A stretch of DNA of 38,822 nucleotides from Rhypophila decipiens (taxonomy: Eukaryota; Ascomycota; Sordariomycetes; Sordariales; Naviculisporaceae), in assembly GCA_033297075.1 (NCBI GenBank), contig MU858311.1:1-38822 (forward strand), given 5' to 3'. This document shows positions 29,701-38,822 of the stretch, piece by piece. The notes under the pieces were generated by a model. That model was not told the DNA's origin, did no database searches, and saw only the letters and a program-made list of their open reading frames with translations. The translations under genes were made by a program, and so were the position numbers. Numbering within the stretch: the stretch's first letter is position 1; each line of letters begins with the position of its first letter.

Positions 29701-32064
29701 TCACTACTTTGTACTTTAGTAAGCGAACCTCTTGCTCTCAGACCCCTTTTTATCTATGGTGAGCCTCTGATTGGAGGTAAATACATCGCCCAGAGATGAA
29801 CAAGATAAATAATATAGATTAAATCGCGGGGAATACGGTACGGACAGCTTCTCACCACCGCTGTGTGGGCGGGAGAGAGAGATTTTATCGTGCTTAGATC
29901 CCGCTGGGTAGATCTCCCGCTCACTCTATTGTGTGTGGTGTGTGCCGAGGGGCCGTGAAGGTATATTCCCAGGTGTTATATCACGGGCCGTGGACATGTT
30001 GACGGCTGAATTATCCCGTCCCATCTTGATCCTCGTATATTTTACCTACATAACCGGGCAGCACGGTACCGGGTACAAAGAGCAACGGCCGTCTAGAAGG
30101 TCAGAGCTAGATAGCGTGGCTGATATGGTGATTAAGAGCGGACGAAACACTTCATTGGCAACCAAGCGGGAGAGAAGGCATACCGAGGCGGTAGAGTTGG
30201 GCTTTATTCGGGCCCGTCTTCGATACTCTACACTACCGGGACTAAGCCCGAACTCGCTGATATCAGAGTCAGTCGGAGCATTCTCTCCTCTTCTTACGAG
30301 TGAGGAGAGTTGACTCCATGTCGGCTCCTGTGACTGGGCCGTTGGTACGGACTACTAACCGTACAGAGACAAGCGAACATGCATCACCGATAAACCCTGA
30401 AGCTCATTATGCCATGTGTGATGAATCGGAGAGCATATATCCTCTCAGGATGAGAATTTGCCGAGATCGTCATCGAGGGATCATCAAACATTGTCAACAG
30501 CGGCGCCGGCGTGATGAAGTGAAGGGCCGAGGCCCAACATCCGGTGTTCTTCCGGAAACTTGCGGCTCTGAGCCAGGATCGACGGTGCAGCTAAGAAACT
30601 ACACTAACGACGAGCGTGCTGCATGCATGTCACCGAGACAGAAGAGGCCCTCTTCTTGCTCTTCTTCAAGTGTCTTTCGCGCAGAGCGGAGAACTCTTCA
30701 AGCAATGTGAGACATCCCCCACTGACAGGCAACGAATGCGGATTAGGGGTCCTTGAATATGGCTGGTTTGGGAAATGATGGGCCTCATTGTGATGCCGAG
30801 ACTCGAGGTTATCAATTCCGTCAGATTTGCCACTTGCTATTGGTTAGAAAATGATGGGAGGATATCCAATGGGATTGTTAGAGGCTGCAGTGTGTTTTTG
30901 TTTACTTTTCTCTAGCACGGCTTTAGGTCTTTACATGACGAGTTAGGCCACGCTGTGATGTGATGAGCGGACTTCCAGCGGCCGGACTTGTGAAAATACA
31001 ACTCGGAGGAGGAGGAGATCGGCAGAGAAGCAAATTCTCATCTTGTCCCCCTAAGCTTATTGACCAGAAGATCTAGTATTACTTGATGTTTGAACTCGCT
31101 GCGGCGGCCAGATGCATCATTGGAGTCGCAGAGATCTCCACCTCAGAAGAGATGACCGTCGATCCTTGCCGCATTCTTTCAAGCTTTTTATCCTCTTTTC
31201 TTGGCCTAAAAACCTGAAGGGACCCTGAGCTAGTGTAGTTAACCGGACCGGGGCGCGGCGGCGGGCGGCTTTCATATCCCGCAGCGGTCCGCAGCGCTGT
31301 GGAGAGTTTCCTCGAGCGGTGGACATGGACCGGGGGGTTTTAGATTCGCCGATGAGAAGAAATGAAGCTTGACAAGGCGACCAGGAAACAAAAGCAAAAT
31401 AGACTAGGAAAAGCCGTTGATCTTTGCCTCTGGGGGGACAAGATTCTTTTCACCGCCGTGGTCCGGGGCTCTTGAATGTCCTTGGCTTTGTTTTCTTAGG
31501 TGGGGGTGCCCGTCAAGGTTCACGACGGGACGGGCGATGAAACGGCAGACTTGGAAGGTCCTCACTGCTCAGCATCTTCTTGGCCCAGGAACCCTTGACA
31601 TGAAAAGGAAACGAAAGCTCGAAGACGGGAATGTTTTTTCTCCGCTTGCATTCGGCGTTGCATGCAATACCATCTCTGCTCAGTGTCCGTATCACATCGG
31701 ATGTATTGTACATGTATAGTACGGAAACTCCGTACACTAACAGCTGGACGGTCACTAACGCAGCCTAAAGACGCTAGAACCTCAATATCACGCTCCTTTG
31801 AGCGATTTCACATCTTATCTGATCAAACCAAAAACGTGTAAACATCTGATACCTTTTCAGCTTGCTCTCAGCTCCTCCTCAATGAACGAGCGGGACATTG
31901 ACATGATTGTGAACAAGCCGAGTGAGTGAATACACTTGAACATTGAACAGTCACGTCAAAAAGACATTAAAAGTTAAATTTCGGATACTACAACAACCAA
32001 CCCATACATTACAGAAGAGTATTACCATATCCGTACTGTACTGTACTGTCCAGCCTGTCGCCCC
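26741..32064. other. Gene-poor intergenic region (5.3 kb)
   Basis: I find no gene I can support. Two open frames at 29933-30313 and 30300-30710 are Arg/Ser-rich with no motif. A 12-bp palindrome CTAGGTACCTAG lies at 27923-27934. CCGTAC/GTACGG motifs recur (for example 27797, 29842, 30352, 31719-31735, 32032-32048). A GC-rich patch at 31240-31290 interrupts otherwise mixed sequence. The last few hundred bases probably hold the 3' flank of the EEP-lectin gene. Confidence 0.5.
31719..31735. repeat. GTACGGA-AAC-TCCGTAC inverted repeat
   Basis: Arms at 31719-31725 and 31729-31735 are exact reverse complements with a 3-nt spacer. The architecture is the same as the larger palindrome at 25980-26002. 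Confidence 0.6.
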
Positions 32065-33441
32065 TTACCGCGGCGCATAAACAAAACCCAACTGATCAAC
32101 CTCATCCCCATCCTGCCCCAAAACCCCGACAATCTGCCATCCAGCAGGGGCATCATACGTCCTGCAATCGACGGCCGCATTCTGCTGCTCTACCCCAGTA
32201 GCGATACTCCTCCCCGAAGAAGTCGTCGCCCGGATGTAAAAGATTCTCGTCCGGCCGGATCGTTGCGCCTGGCAGAGTTTCGCCTGTGTCCAGAATTCAT
32301 CCGCCCCGAGTGTCAAGGTCGACAAGCTCCCGCCGTTAGCGCCGTGTTTGAAGGTTTGTCCGGTGGAGAGAGTCAGCCCGACGCTGTCGACCCGGGCGGA
32401 ACCTCGCAGGTTTATGGAGGAAGTCTTGATCTTCTGGTTAACAAGAGAAGAAAGGGACGGGACATCGCTGAACCATGTCCCATGGGGCCCTCCCCAGAGC
32501 GGGCTCTGTCGCAGCTGGCTTGCAGAAGACCAGGTGAAATTTGCTTGGACGGGGTTATGGTCTGACAGCACGGACTTGCCATCTGCTTGGAGGAATAACT
32601 TGCTCGCGTAGGTGTATTCTGTGGCGGTCAGCTTGAGGAGCGGACTCGAGCGGTAAAAGACTTTGTCGACCGTCTCGCAGTAGTCTGTTGTGCTGGGGTT
32701 GGAGCAGAGAGATTCGGCAGTGGGCACGACGCCGTCGCGCTGGAGTTCAACCCAGGGATCGGAGAATCCTGCGGCGAGGAGGTTGCGGATTGCCGTGTCG
32801 ACGGTGCGGGAGTAGCGGCTGTTGAAGTCGCCGAATATAAAGACGGGGTTGCCGGTTGACCAGGTGTTTAGGTACGACAGGACTTGGTTGATGTTGGATT
32901 GCCGGGCATCGTTGTCTTGTGGTTCGGTGCCTGCGTCGGCGTGGAGGTTGTAGAAATCTGCGTAGACGGCTGTGCTGTTGTCTTGGAGGGACGTTTGCGG
33001 GGAGAGGGCCACGCGCATAAAGGTGAAGCCTTTGGGTGTGAGGCAGTCGGCCGAGGAGGCGTCGGAGCAGGTCGCCCATTTTATGCGCCGGAAGTCGAGG
33101 TATTCAAAGTTGGAGAGCGTGTTGAGGCCCGATCCGAAGGGCACGCCGCCCGAGGTGGGTGTTCGGTGCGGGTGTTTATTTGTGCTGTAGATGTCGGCGT
33201 GGTAGTTGAAGTCTTCTTGCATGTGGATCACGTCGTAGTTGTACTGGCTGAATTTCGCGCCGATTGTTTTGGCGTTGGTCGACTTGTCACCGGGGACGTC
33301 GTTCGGGTTGAGGAAGGCGGGCAAGCCGGCGACGTTCATGGCTAGGACGTTGAATTTGCCGGATGTCGGGCCCCCTTGGCTCATGGCCCCGGGGACGAGC
33401 AGCGATGCTGCGGCTACGGTCTGGCTGAGGATGTGCTTCAT
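32065..33441 (-). CDS. Secreted endonuclease/exonuclease/phosphatase-fold protein with C-terminal jacalin-like lectin domain
   Basis: Single-exon 458-aa protein starting in a good context (CTCAAGATGAAG). Residues 1-21 are a signal peptide (MKHILSQTVAAASLLVPGAM, cleavage near SQG). The EEP catalytic domain spans about 28-305. N36 is in FNVLAMNVAGLP, the metal-binding E76 in IHMQEDFN, H167 in YNLHADAG, D205 and N207 in IFGDFNSR, and D294-H295 in VLSDHNPV. All signature residues are present, so it should be an active Mg-dependent phosphoesterase. Likely disulfide partners are C125/C133, C246/C255 and C390/C426. From about 314 the sequence is jacalin-like: SPLWGGPHGTWFSD, INLRGSARVDSVGLTLSTG, LTLGADEFWTQAKLC, GWQIVGVLGQDGDEVDQLGFVY. 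Secreted EEP enzymes include sphingomyelinase-, nuclease- and inositol-phosphatase-like members, and the substrate cannot be assigned. The lectin module suggests carbohydrate targeting. Confidence 0.9.
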   Translation of the reverse strand: MKHILSQTVAAASLLVPGAMSQGGPTSGKFNVLAMNVAGLPAFLNPNDVPGDKSTNAKTIGAKFSQYNYDVIHMQEDFNYHADIYSTNKHPHRTPTSGGVPFGSGLNTLSNFEYLDFRRIKWATCSDASSADCLTPKGFTFMRVALSPQTSLQDNSTAVYADFYNLHADAGTEPQDNDARQSNINQVLSYLNTWSTGNPVFIFGDFNSRYSRTVDTAIRNLLAAGFSDPWVELQRDGVVPTAESLCSNPSTTDYCETVDKVFYRSSPLLKLTATEYTYASKLFLQADGKSVLSDHNPVQANFTWSSASQLRQSPLWGGPHGTWFSDVPSLSSLVNQKIKTSSINLRGSARVDSVGLTLSTGQTFKHGANGGSLSTLTLGADEFWTQAKLCQAQRSGRTRIFYIRATTSSGRSIATGVEQQNAAVDCRTYDAPAGWQIVGVLGQDGDEVDQLGFVYAPR

Positions 33442-35288
33442 CTTGAGGTTTTGTTGATCTGTTGCCAGAGGTACGACACACTTGCAGTATTGTCACGGTC
33501 AACAAAGGGGAAGTTGAGCATTCATCTTCATTGTGGCACTACGGCATGATATGTACAACGTCCTTTCACCAGCTTCGCAGCCCCTTTTCCCGTCCCCTCC
33601 ATCGCTAATCTGGAGCTGCTCTCGGCAAGACGATCGCTTCACCATTCACCTCCCCAATTGAGAGCACATGTTATTAAATGACGTTGTAGTCGTCGAACAC
33701 GGCGGCGTCTTCTTCCACATTGGTGAGCAATTCCCGGATTTTGGGTTGTGGTTGTGCAGTGGCAAGCGACACGATGTTACGCTGCTCGGCTTTTGAGGTC
33801 GCTTCCACTGTTCCCGTGCGGGGGAAGCGAGGTTGAGCATCTGCTCCGAGCTTTATGCTTAGCAGATTAATTTTATGCCCTGGGATACGAATATTGGACG
33901 GTCATGCCCGATTTGGCGGAAGGTGTGGTGAGCTGCACATCGTCGGTGTGAGAAGGGGGGCCTTGGCCACGTGGTGTAGAGAGAAACATCGGCTCCGGCC
34001 TTGCTATCCGCTACTCTGCCGGCAATCTTCCGGCCGTTTTGACGTGACCCCGTAGCTCAACGGTGCGGGTCCGGTCCCTTGCTCCTTCCTTGACGTCGAC
34101 TCCTTCCAGCAACCATTTTGACAGCGAGTCCCACTCATTCAATTCCAGCATTATGGTAAAGACGGCATCAGTCACCTTCCCAACTTGCATCCCATCATCT
34201 CGTCGATCCGAGCAAGTTCTGGTCTTGTTCCTTCCAGGCGCAGCTTTACCTGGTGCGGAGAGTCCGAGTCAACCAGACATCAATGGCAACCCTTCTCAAG
34301 AACCCGGAACTCGCTCACACCAGCCTTCTTACTCCGTCCATCCGATGGCAGATCCGTAAGCCGGATCCCCATTCCGAACCAGGTGAAATAGCCGCTGGCC
34401 GATCTGATCTGTAACTGCAACTGACTGGATCCCGTGAGGTAAGGTAGCTGGTACTTTATGGTGTACTTGCCAGATAGGAGCAAGTGCCGTGTACAACCTG
34501 CTAATGGCTTTGCGACTTGGTGAGAAAGGGGAAGAAATCTCGAAGCTTGTCCAGATTCCGAGTTTCAGATTCTTGTCGATCGTTTTAGGGCTCAAACCGT
34601 CTTGATGATGCATTTGGCCCCTTCTCGGGCTGTGCCTCTATCTTGGATCTGAGTGGACTGGTGCCCGTTTGATCTCTCCGTTTTTGTCTACTATTTCACT
34701 TTCTTGTAGTGAATTTTTGGTGGATAACAATGGATTAGAAGCTTACCTTGATGGCGATAAGCTCTCTGCCAGTCATCGTGGTCATGGTGGTTACCCCTTT
34801 CCCATGAAACACTCCTGACGATGCGGCCTTGGCGTTCGGCCGGTGATGTCGAAACATCACCATCATCGAGTCTATAAAATCACAAATAATACCAGCGGCT
34901 CCAGAAACAAAAAGCAATCGTTGTTTTTTTCTCTCTTCTGCTAATTCGTCAATCAGCGTCATCGACAAACGCTTTATGACCATTAACCATAAAGAGACTC
35001 CGTTTCACCTTCCAAAACGAAACAACAGTGTGATAGGGGAAGGGGAGAAGGAGGCCCCTTGGACGTCAAAACTGTCTCAGCTTTCACGCAGGATCATTTT
35101 GCCCTCTTTCTGTTTCTTAACCCGCTGACATATCGCTTCACAGGACTCACACAGATCTCGTGACAGGTTATTGTTGGTACGACAAGTAGTTAGAAGCACA
35201 CGATTAGACTGGCCCTACTGGGGGCCTAGGATAACGTTGTGTTGCTCATGAACGGTCTTGAATTGTCTATCGAATTGTAGCTATTCAG

Positions 35289-35447
35289 GGCCAAAACCGG
35301 TGGTTTTGTGGCCATGGCTGTGGAGCCGCCAAGGCGGCTCGGAATAGCTCATTCGCCGTAGTGGATATATTCCAACAGTTATAGTAACCGTCTGTAGCCC
35401 TACCCCGGTCTTAAATGGGAACAACAACAACAATAGTAACCGTCTGT
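35289..35447. repeat. Two stem-loops followed by a 15-bp direct repeat, possible LTR relic
   Basis: GGCCAAAACC-GGT-GGTTTTGTGGCC (about 35289-35313) and GAGCCGCC-AA-GGCGGCTC (35323-35340) are adjacent stem-loops, the second perfect. ATAGTAACCGTCTGT then occurs at 35381-35395 and 35433-35447, the second copy after an (AAC)4 run. Such hairpins plus short repeats resemble debris of a solo LTR, but I cannot define ends. Confidence 0.4.
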
Positions 35448-38400
35448 TAAGGCACATCATTGCTGACTGCATTACCAGGTCTGGGGCGTCTTGGGTTCCT
35501 TATTTTAGTTGTTATAGTGTGATGGCTACCGGGTTCAGAGTGTCAACCTTGTGGAAGCTCGATTTGGTCCGGCATTTGGGAGGTGTTCCCCGTTGGAGAT
35601 CTGTGGGTGATCAGACGTGATCTTCATCGAGACTCGAGAGGACATGTTGTTGGTGATACGGAGCAAGTGCAGGCGGTCTATTCTCTGCGTCTTGGATCAC
35701 ACCTGCTGTGGCTTATAGACAGATATAATGCTCGATACGCTTTAGTCCAAAGAGTCGAAACATCAGCTCCTCAAATGACGAAATGTCATGAACATCAATG
35801 GCTTGATAAAATGCTTGTGAAACAATAAAAAGTTCGGACCAGACATGACATTTTAACCTTATTCATATAAACCTCCGCGACCAGGAGGTAATGTGGTTTG
35901 TGTGACAATGCCCCTGGCTCTTTCTCTCCATTCCACATAATGCCTGGGGAGTAATGCACAGCAAGGGCTCAACACAATCACACAAGCCGCTGTCAGGTTC
36001 ATTCTTCGGCCTCGGCACGAAATAGGCACACCGAGAGAATTCACAATCAACTCACTGTCTATAAGTCGTGATAATAATATGAAGATCAGAAAGACACCTT
36101 CCCAAGGAAGAAATAAAGAGGGGTAATGACCCACTCCTCACTTTCTAACTGCTTAGTTATGCCAAGAAGAAGGAAGTCCAAGTCAATCGCATCTCGATAC
36201 GACCCCGAGGCCGGAAGAGTTCCGAACGGACCCCGAGTAAGAGGTCAAAGCACCCCCATGCCACGGACTTCATTGACCATGTGCTTTGCTATCAATCGGC
36301 TTGACAAGGACTTTCGGACCTCTTCCGGATATGCTTGCTTGCTTGCCCCTCGGTCAGTTTGGACTTGCCTTCTCTTCGGGCGATAGATCTACATCCGCGG
36401 CGGATGAGAACAGAGTGGCATAAGATTTGGTGTTTCCCATAAACTTGCTTTCTTTTCTTTTTCTTTCGGTGTCCCATTCAGCTTGGCCAATCCCGACGTG
36501 GATATTTTGAGTTAACTTATGCGTAATTCTTGTTTTGTTTTGTTCCTGTCGCCAAATTCGGGATGGGATTTCAGCTTGATTGGGGGGCTTCAAAATGGAA
36601 CGAGACCGGTCTGTCGGAATCGCCTCATGACGAGGTGGCGTCGTGTGTTGTAAGACATGACAGCTCATCGCGATAATTCAGCTTCTCAGCTACGCTCAAT
36701 TGTTCACACGGCGGGAGTTCAGCTCAAAGCATGAGCGACTGTCAACAACGTGACGATCTCGTGTGCCTCATTGTTGAAGCTCCAAGTTCATGAGGCATCA
36801 GCTGGAGTGAGACTCTCATGAGGCAGACTTGGAAACAACGAACGCCCTCAAGCCATCACGATATCTACCAACCATTCGGGTGCTCTCCGTATAACACCCT
36901 TATTCGGGGAAAATCAGAGACGAACCAAGCCCCGATGCGTGATGAAGCACTTTGACGTTGTGGATCTTCAATCTCGTCACAAACATGCATATAGACTTGA
37001 GAATTCGAGATCTATTACCTCCAGATCATGCACGTTCTTCCGAGGCACAGAACCTTGATTTGTTTGCTGTATATGTATGGAGTGGGCGAGTGACTCGATA
37101 CCATCACTGCAAGGTCTACCCTTTCCAGTAGTATACCCGGATTATAATTAAGAGAAGAAGAAATTGCAAAAGAAATAAAACAGGGACTGAAATAGAAAAA
37201 GAACAAAAACAAGAGAGGAGGTGATACAAACAAAACAAAACCCGGAATCACACTCTCACACATGAATGTCATCACCAACTGACCGCTGTCGAACCAACAT
37301 ATAATGCTCTTTTTGGGTGTAGTCTTGACAGCCAACTAACGAACCAGTCGCAACCAGTTTTCCAAAGAACAGGTTCCACCGTCGGTTGTTATCCATTGTT
37401 TTCTTTTTCTTCCAAACCATGATTGATTGATTGTACGGGTTAACAATAGACGAGAGCAAGTACACAGTACATGTCAAGGTCCTTGCCCAAGCGTGCATAT
37501 CCAGTCCGTGCGCCTGATGTCTCGGGAAGGTTGTAACCATTCTCTTGGTCTATGGGGTCCATGGGGGTCTGTTCGTTATGGAATCTGCTGGTAGTGTAAG
37601 AGGGGTTCTCTAGAAGTTCTTGACACTGGTTTGGCGATGTGCATAAGTATGTGATATGTGGGTGCGTGGTTGTGCTCGGACTGCTTGACAGGAAACGTTT
37701 TGAGGTTCTAGACTGAGCGAGCGTATATGGTCTTCCCCCTAGAATGATAAGACAACTAACTTGGGTATACTAACTGAATATCATTGATTGTATTGGTTTG
37801 AGAGGAGGACTACCTAGGAGGAGCCTGAGGCATGGTGGATCAGCGCAGGCCCCCGGCTGAGCTCTTTTCTTTACATGAAGGCCGATTAATTGAAGCGATA
37901 AGTACCCCGAGCTGGACGTGGAGCTGGCAGACTTACTTGTCTGAAATGGGAGAACTCAAACTGGGCCATAGGTTGAACTCAGCCTGCTGGTGGAATCTCA
38001 CAACGCCTCCGCATGGACACACGGCTAACAACCAGGCAAATTAGGAAGGCGTCACAGCTCCTGTATATATCTCAGGTCAGTTAGGTTCATAGCGGTTATT
38101 GAACAAGAGCATAAGTTTCGAAGTTAAATGCTCAATGTTACGATTAGGTTTGACAGCCTTGTCACGACTCCACTGTCTCCACGAGCAGTCTCACAAGCCA
38201 GATATATCTATACTTGAGTTACTCGACGTTTTTACAACCATGATTCAAGAGTAAAATGAGATTGAGGATTTGAGAGAGAATTTCTTCAGATTTAGTCTAG
38301 ATAGATATAAGAAATAGCCAAGAAAACTATGAGATGTGGTATAGATTGTTGTAAGAAACATTCTGCATCTACACTCTAATGAGCATCTCAGGCGGAATAC

Positions 38401-38528
38401 GCTGAGGACTGTGACTGTGAGATCTCCTCCATCAGAAAAAGTTCTAGGCCTCCCTCCTGCTTATTGCCCAAGGCCCAGACTCCAGGACAGCCGGAAATCG
38501 AAAGGGCTAAGTTCTGCAGCTGGTACCT

Positions 38529-38618
38529 GTGACGGCTGTCACGTGACGGCACTGCAGATGGCGGGGCATTGACACTGCAATAGTGGGGGAATGGCGGCAC
38601 GCTCCGATAAGCCGATAA
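38529..38618 (+). promoter_or_regulatory. Cluster of CACGTG and GATAAG motifs
   Basis: GTGACGGC repeats at 38529-38536 and 38543-38550 around the 10-bp palindrome GTCACGTGAC (38538-38547), which contains a CACGTG E-box for bHLH/bZIP factors. Two CCGATAAG copies follow 8 bp apart (GATAA at 38606-38610 and 38614-38618), matching the paired HGATAR sites bound by fungal GATA factors such as AreA/NIT2. The downstream gene, if any, is outside the window. Confidence 0.35.
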
Positions 38619-38822
38619 GCCGACTAGCGGCTTGGCATACGGGGTTTGGCTACTTCAACCACTCGAGCGCTGGCTAGCCGATTCTTAGATTCTTTCCTCC
38701 TTAACGCAGTCTAACAGTAATACAATTGACTATTTGCAGCCAAGGCGCTCAACTTACGTTGATTCGTGACAAGACTGCGTTCAACACTGTCATACCTGTG
38801 AGAGGTATTCAAGAAACACTCA

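Larger units (their letters stand above)
33442..38822. other. Gene-poor region to the window end (5.4 kb)
   Basis: The first part should be the promoter of the EEP-lectin gene. I see two adjacent stem-loops and a 15-bp direct repeat at 35289-35447, and AT-rich, TpA-rich stretches at 37740-37810 and 38040-38340. A cluster of CACGTG and GATAAG motifs lies at 38529-38618. All open frames are short and motif-free; those at 36354-36668 and 37015-37540 are compositionally biased. A gene beginning beyond the window may use the 38.5-38.8 kb segment as promoter, but no start is visible. Confidence 0.5.

Noticed and set aside
29933..30710. Two successive plus-strand frames of 126 and 136 codons
   Set aside because: Arg/Ser/Thr-rich, no domain, and no intron signals joining them.
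1..38822. Search by eye for tRNA (B-box GGTTCGANTCC), 5S rRNA and reverse transcriptase or transposase motifs
   Set aside because: No convincing match on either strand. A covariance-model or profile search would be needed to exclude them fully.

Overview
The window is nuclear DNA from a filamentous ascomycete, most likely a Sordariomycete. Short introns (55-100 bp) with GTAAGT/GTAGGT donors and CTAAC/CTGAC-like branch sites interrupt the genes. The protein families are typical of Pezizomycotina: a HeLo-like/PigL_N N-terminal domain, a Cdc25-type RasGEF with an N-terminal SH3 domain, and a secreted EEP-jacalin protein. The intergenic DNA shows CpA-to-TpA drift that looks like RIP. Nothing resembles bacterial, phage or CRISPR DNA, and I found no tRNA or rRNA gene.

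Layout. An atypical G-alpha gene with a HeLo-like N-terminal extension lies on the minus strand (1359-3355). Next, also on the minus strand, is a broken relic of a small secreted, GPI-anchor-type gene (4529-5315), split by a 320-bp minisatellite element. After a gene-poor stretch come two same-strand genes 338 bp apart: an ankyrin-repeat protein (10031-12199) and a membrane-anchored prolyl 4-hydroxylase-like dioxygenase (12538-13458). Their 3' side carries AT-rich nested inverted repeats (13942-14255). A large minus-strand Ras guanine-nucleotide exchange factor follows (15491-19240). The next 12.8 kb hold no gene I can support, but do hold a second, inverted copy of the minisatellite element (26404-26740). 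The last confident gene is a secreted endonuclease/exonuclease/phosphatase-fold protein fused to a jacalin-like lectin (32065-33441, minus). The final 5.4 kb hold only repeats and possible regulatory motifs.

The genes do not form an obvious pathway or biosynthetic cluster. The RasGEF should act upstream of Ras and adenylate cyclase/MAPK signalling. The G-alpha-like protein is the most unusual: a membrane-active-type helical domain replaces the myristoylated N-terminus, the P-loop and switch II catalytic positions are substituted, and the receptor-binding tail is replaced by a basic tail. It could be a pseudo-GTPase or locked switch driving a HeLo-type effector. The other notable result is the inverted pair of dispersed minisatellite elements with terminal palindromes and a near-perfect 8-bp target duplication, one copy of which interrupts a gene relic.
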